This document shows positions 59,826 to 64,000 of a stretch of 64,000 nt of DNA, piece by piece (the first letter of the stretch is position 1; the number at the start of each line of letters is the position of its first letter). The notes beneath the pieces were generated by a model. The model saw only the letters and a list, made by a program, of their open reading frames with translations. It was not told the origin of the DNA and made no database searches. The stretch covers positions 1 to 64,000 of the forward strand of contig JADNYV010000094.1 in the NCBI GenBank assembly GCA_015501055.1, given 5' to 3'. A program made the translations under genes and the position numbers. The DNA comes from Mucidula mucida (taxonomy: Eukaryota > Basidiomycota > Agaricomycetes > Agaricales > Physalacriaceae).

Positions 59826-60293
59826 CGTTGGGATGCAAGATTAAATTGAGTACGCCGTCTTGGGCACACTATATGTATGACGAAGAGTCCGACCAAAACG
59901 CTACCCATTCCAGGCGGTAAAGGTGAGGCTAGGGCCAGGATTCCGACATCGGCAAGTTGACCGGTCACCGCTGGTTCCCGACTCGGTCTACAGCGCTGGA
60001 CCGCTGTCCATGCGCGGCATGCGCCAAGCAGATACAATACGAGGAATTAAGCCCGTTGGACTTCGAAGATCTTCAGGTGGTCATGATGGTAGGTGATAAG
60101 AGTCAAAATTACCATTGATGCCAATCTCTAATCCATTTTGTTGGAACGCTAACCTTCAAACGATGCAAAGCTTGCATTCATCGCAACATATTCTGTATTT
60201 AATGGTCTGTAGATGGTAGAGGAGACGTCCAGGATATAAGTACACAAATAAACGATCCTAAGATAAAATAAAAGTGGGTATCAATGTCTTGAA
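59826..60293. other. intergenic between F-box gene and squalene synthase
   Basis: 468 bases; promoter side of the F-box gene and 3' side of squalene synthase. Nothing else seen. Confidence 0.4.
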
Positions 60294-61972
60294 TTACTCG
60301 GGGAAGAACTTGAGGACTGCGTAAATAACACCACAGCTCAGCAGAATGATGAAAACGACGACGAGCGCCAAGTAGACGAGCAGCTCCCATGGCACGCCAG
60401 AGTCCGCGTTGACGACGTCCGCGACGCCCGCGCGTAGTTGGCGTACCCGCTTTTCCGTGGTATTTCCCGCTCCTTTTGGTTCTCCATCTGCACAATCCGA
60501 CCACGGGGATCCTCAGCTTTGAGTGAATGCTTCGTGCTGCCTTGGGCAGAGATGACCTCGACGAACGAAGGGTAGTGGTGCTCACACCATTGTTCGACCT
60601 ACGCAAAGAAATGGGTTGATTGAAGATAGCGTTAATTTGAAAGCTTACCTGTCCGCATATTATGGATAAGTGCAAGAAGCTAGGGTCTTTGTAGGACGCT
60701 TTGGCGTGTATTTTCCGGCAGTACTCCCGGAATATGTAGGCCACCTCCCGAGGGTTGGTTGATCGCATGATAAGCTGCAGAGCAATTATTACCAAGTAGA
60801 GAATCAAACACTTGAACGTACTGCCGCAGCCTCTGCCTTGCGAATTTTAATGTTTCGCTCGAACATATTGGGGTTCATGAAACAGAGCTCCAGAGTCGCG
60901 ATAGCCATCGTCGCGGGAATAGCGCAGAAGTTGAAGACGGTCTGGTTTTTCAATACCCTAAGGTAGTCCAGTGAATCACGAGGTGGCGCATAGCATCGAG
61001 GACCATTGCGCTTTGCACCCACAAAGCACGCTCCTTGACGCCCGGCTTCACGTCTATCCCCGGGCCAAGGCGCATGTCCTTCATGTCGGTGAACCCATGC
61101 ACGCCCCAGATCTCCTTCGGCCAGAAGAATCGCGAGTCGTCAGCGTCCTCACGGAAATCACGAATGATATTGGTCTTCTGCAGCAGCAGGCCCATGGAAT
61201 TGGACAGTTCCAGTTGATTGCCAGCCATGGCGCCTCCTTCCCGGACGCAGAGAATATGCGGGAGAGACCTTCTCCGACCAGGCCCGCAACATAATGGCAA
61301 TAAAGGTCGTACTCCTCAATAGTGTCGAGGTATATGCTGCCGTTGGACATGGCGGCCTTGTGAGTGTAGTCGGCCATGCCGTTTTCCATCTTGAGGCATA
61401 TGTCGACGATGATGTCTTTGTAGCTAAATATAGGTCATTCGTCGGATGATTGGTGGGGGCGCGTCGTACGACTTACGCAGGATCAAGAGCGTAGATTTCG
61501 TCCACCACACAGTCATACTCAACCAAGAGCTGCCTGTCCTTTTCGTTGGGACCGTTCCCATCAAACTTCCAGCCTTTCTGCACGGTGAAATTATGGAAAT
61601 TTCTTAGCAGTTTTTGTTTCTCTCCGTCAGGAATCGTCATGTCGTCTTCTATCGTGTCGAGGCCTCGTAAAACCAGATAAAACATGCAAATCTGCACGAC
61701 GTCATTCAGACGAGTTTCTTATCTTCTCCGTAACTACTCACCGTTCTCGCCAAGTCCCCATCGAGTTCCTTGATGACGGCACTAAAACTTCTGCTCGTTG
61801 CGTCCAAAAAAGACCAACACCTGCGCATAGACTCGCGGTCCCAACCGCTCGTCGGCTGCTCGCGAATGCTGGTGATATCCCGCTTGGACTCGTGGTAAAG
61901 GTGGAACTGCAGAAGGGTACGGAATTCGAATGGGTGCGTAATAGCAAGCAGGAGCCAGTTGGAAATGCCCAT
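60294..61972 (-). CDS. ERG9: squalene synthase (farnesyl-diphosphate farnesyltransferase), three one-base breaks
   Basis: Exons 61742-61972, 61477-61691, 60822-61423, 60649-60774 and 60294-60598; bridging three missing bases gives exactly 493 residues. It joins two farnesyl diphosphates to squalene with NADPH, the first committed step of ergosterol synthesis, at the ER. Motifs: [14 protein letters not shown] (first Asp-rich motif, D89-D94), [42 protein letters not shown] (second Asp-rich motif), [18 protein letters not shown], and a C-terminal membrane anchor [20 protein letters not shown]. Breaks lie near 61213 (LA/NQLE), 60982 (MRH/RDSLD) and 60460 (ENQK/GNTTEK). As an essential gene it is probably intact in the organism. 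A CACGTGAT element lies 125 bases upstream. Confidence 0.95.
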
Positions 61973-62786
61973 CTCCGTTAATTGTAAAGTCGGTCAAAGG
62001 TAAGGAAAGAGAGGGAATGGAGCGGGGTGGTGGTGGGGAGAGCCAAGTCTATTTGAGTGGTACGACTGCTCTTCAAATTTCACTAATATGCACCGTGCAC
62101 GTGATCGGTGTAGCGCGGTCCGCCTCGTAGTGCCTTTCCTGACCCTGCGCGTCTCAGACGTGTTTCTGCGCATTCCAACACCCATCTGGCAGGACCGCGC
62201 CAACCGTTTTGCCCGTACTGAATACATGTATACGGATTAGAGCCATTCATCTTGTCTTTTAATTGAAAGGTGACGGAAGCCAAGGACGCCCATCGCCTTA
62301 AAAGAGCATTCAAAGCATACTAACGCATCCGTGATACACGTATCATTCATGTCCGCTAACTTTTATATCTGGGAATCGCCTATAAACACTCATTTCAAGA
62401 CTCCGAAAGGCATACCTACTGAAGTTTGAATAGGATTGTCCTTCATTCACGCAATCAACAGGATATTGACTACGACAGAAGGAGGCACCGGAGTTCTCCC
62501 AATGTTCTTCCGCACTCCCGTATTCGACGACGCCGACCTTTACTTTCTAACTCTGGTAGACTCTGCTTTGCATTGAATTATCTACGGTGTGGCCCGGACA
62601 GAATGAGAAATGTCGAATCGGTAAATCAATGCGATACTGAACGGTGCTAGCGTAGAATAACTTCAATAAGCGTAAGATAATGATATGGATTTACAATACA
62701 GTGGCGCAGTCTAAGCAGTGCCACACCTAATCCTATATGTTACATCCCAACTCCGCTTCACTAACAAGCAGTGCGCTAGAGGGTCG
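61973..62786. promoter_or_regulatory. squalene synthase promoter region
   Basis: 814 bases up to the 3' end of the last gene. Includes the E-box-like CACGTGAT. No gene seen; the short frames are without motifs. Confidence 0.4.
62097..62106 (-). promoter_or_regulatory. candidate sterol-response-type E-box (GATCACGTGC)
   Basis: GATCACGTGC on the minus strand, 125-134 bases before the ERG9 ATG. Fungal SREBP (Sre1) sites are ATCACGTGAT-like or ATCACNCCAC-like; this shares ATCACGTG. It could equally be a bHLH site of another factor. Confidence 0.3.
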
Positions 62787-64000
62787 TTACACCAAGCCAC
62801 TCCCGCCCATCTTGATAGTATCTGTGACCACTCTCATCACTTCACTCCACACCCTACCCAAAATGCCTGCCTCAGCGCCATTGACCGCTTGCAACCGCTT
62901 CCTAACCATGTCCGCCGTGTTCGCCGTATGACCCCCCATTCTTCGGTGCCTCATTCTGACCACCATTGACACAATGGGGAAGACGATCGCCACTATCAGG
63001 AACGTCGCCATTTTTGAGGAATTGAATATCGGGCCCAAAGATGTCTTGATCAAAGCAACGAGCCCCGGAGCGCGCACGGTGTTTGTCGGAGTGACTGTAT
63101 GGGGTCTATTTATGACAATCCCATCAGGTGTAGAATGTGATGTGGCGGATCGAGCAGGCGATTTTGTTTGGCGTTCAGGTGTGGCGGCGCCTTCACTGTA
63201 GTGTGGCTTGGCAGTACCGTTAGATGAAAGAGATTCCACGGAGTCGGATGCAGCGGGAAAAGAAGCAAGGGAGTGTGGTGTATGGCTGCCGCGTGGAGTT
63301 GCGGGGACTACGGTGTGTGTAGACGTTGTCGAAAGTGATGAGGAGGAGGACGAATTGGACGGTGCAGGAGAAATGCTGCGCGGTGAAGCCGGTGTACCGG
63401 TGGAAGGGGTAGATGATATACTCGGAGGTGTACGTGATGTATGTGCCTTGTCATATGCTTCTTGCAGAGACCTTCTAAGATACTGAAAGACAGTTTAGCG
63501 CAATAACTGGGTTGACGTGCGCCTTACCTCACGCGACTTCGGGGATAATTCGCTTTCATAGTCCAGGAACTCTTTCGCGTAATCCCACTGGTCTAACGCT
63601 GGCAAGATTTGCAGACAATATATCGCCAGAAGCTTTTTATAGGCTTCACTCTGGGCTGGGGATGTATACACATCCCTCCGTGCAAGCCACTCCTCTATAA
63701 CGACTCTCCCTATATCCGGGGAATTGAGTTTGATGGTGGCATAGACGAGGGTATTTAAAACGGGAGGGGGGATATAGATAACATTGAAGGTGGCAAGAGT
63801 CTTGGAGGAGCCATTCAATGGAGTAAACAGAGTAAGAGACCGCTGGTACATGGCCGTAGCCAATGATTGAGACGACTGCAAAAGCAGGTCCTTCAAATGG
63901 GGCGGCAAGTCATCGGACGTGGAGGAAGAGGTGTAGACATGGGCCTCGAGAGTGATCCTGAAGATGTCCCAGCGACGACGGTAGTCATCCAGCGTGTCTG
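62787..64000 (-). CDS. C-terminal part of a protein with one membrane segment, truncated by the window edge
   Basis: Coding enters the window at 64000; exon A ends at 63528, intron 63483-63527, exon B 62787-63482. About 389 residues are visible and the start is missing. The first 155 residues are helical (DYRRRWDIFRITLEAHVY ... LKDLLLQSSQSLATAMYQRSL) and resemble a TPR-like solenoid. Then comes a Ser/Thr/Pro-rich disordered stretch of about 130 residues, one hydrophobic segment (MATFLIVAIVFPIVSMVV) flanked by basic residues (RMRHRRMGG), and a 45-residue tail. The plan of helical domain, linker and late membrane span recalls the peroxins Pex26/Pex15, but I cannot show homology. Confidence 0.7.

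Overview
The window is nuclear DNA from a filamentous basidiomycete, most likely an Agaricomycete. Genes carry many short introns (about 45-60 bases, GT-AG). The families are typical of mushrooms: several LRR-type F-box proteins, a BTB-like protein, a P450 with a three-segment membrane N-terminus, and a Ty3/gypsy chromovirus. Nothing looks bacterial, plasmid-borne or viral. There is no CRISPR array, rRNA or recognisable tRNA.

Layout. 0-7.3 kb: a possible LTR fragment, then a decayed Ty3/gypsy element with two LTRs (785-7271). 7.4-12 kb: a DUF5071-like gene broken by a stop codon, an F-box gene, a small serine-rich gene and an unidentified gene relic. 12-21.5 kb: a cytochrome P450 and an O-methyltransferase (divergent), two small terminal-inverted-repeat elements, and an amidase. 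21.7-30.5 kb: an RS-rich protein, a metacaspase, a cytochrome b5-domain protein and a NIF/FCP-like HAD protein. 31-39.4 kb: an F-box gene, a gene-poor stretch holding an amidase relic, and a BTB-like gene. 39.5-50.7 kb: an MFS sugar transporter, a Whi5/Nrm1-like protein, a Rai1/DXO decapping enzyme, two unknown coiled-coil genes and an alpha/beta hydrolase. 50.7-64 kb: a Sis1-type Hsp40, an O-fucosyltransferase-like enzyme, GDP-L-fucose synthase, a type II membrane glycosyltransferase-like protein, an F-box gene, squalene synthase, and the 3' part of a gene with one membrane segment.

Two neighbourhoods look functional as groups. P450, O-methyltransferase and amidase lie within 9.4 kb and could modify one metabolite. 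GDP-L-fucose synthase sits between two glycosyltransferase-like genes, which suggests a local fucosylation module. The rest is mixed housekeeping.

A feature of the sequence itself deserves attention. Many otherwise intact genes, including squalene synthase and the Sis1-type chaperone, lose frame by exactly one missing base, almost always in the same direction. Uncorrected deletion errors in the assembly are the simplest explanation, so the 'broken' genes here should not be taken as pseudogenes without checking reads. Gene models were spliced by hand; every exon chain quoted without a caveat closes in frame from ATG to stop.
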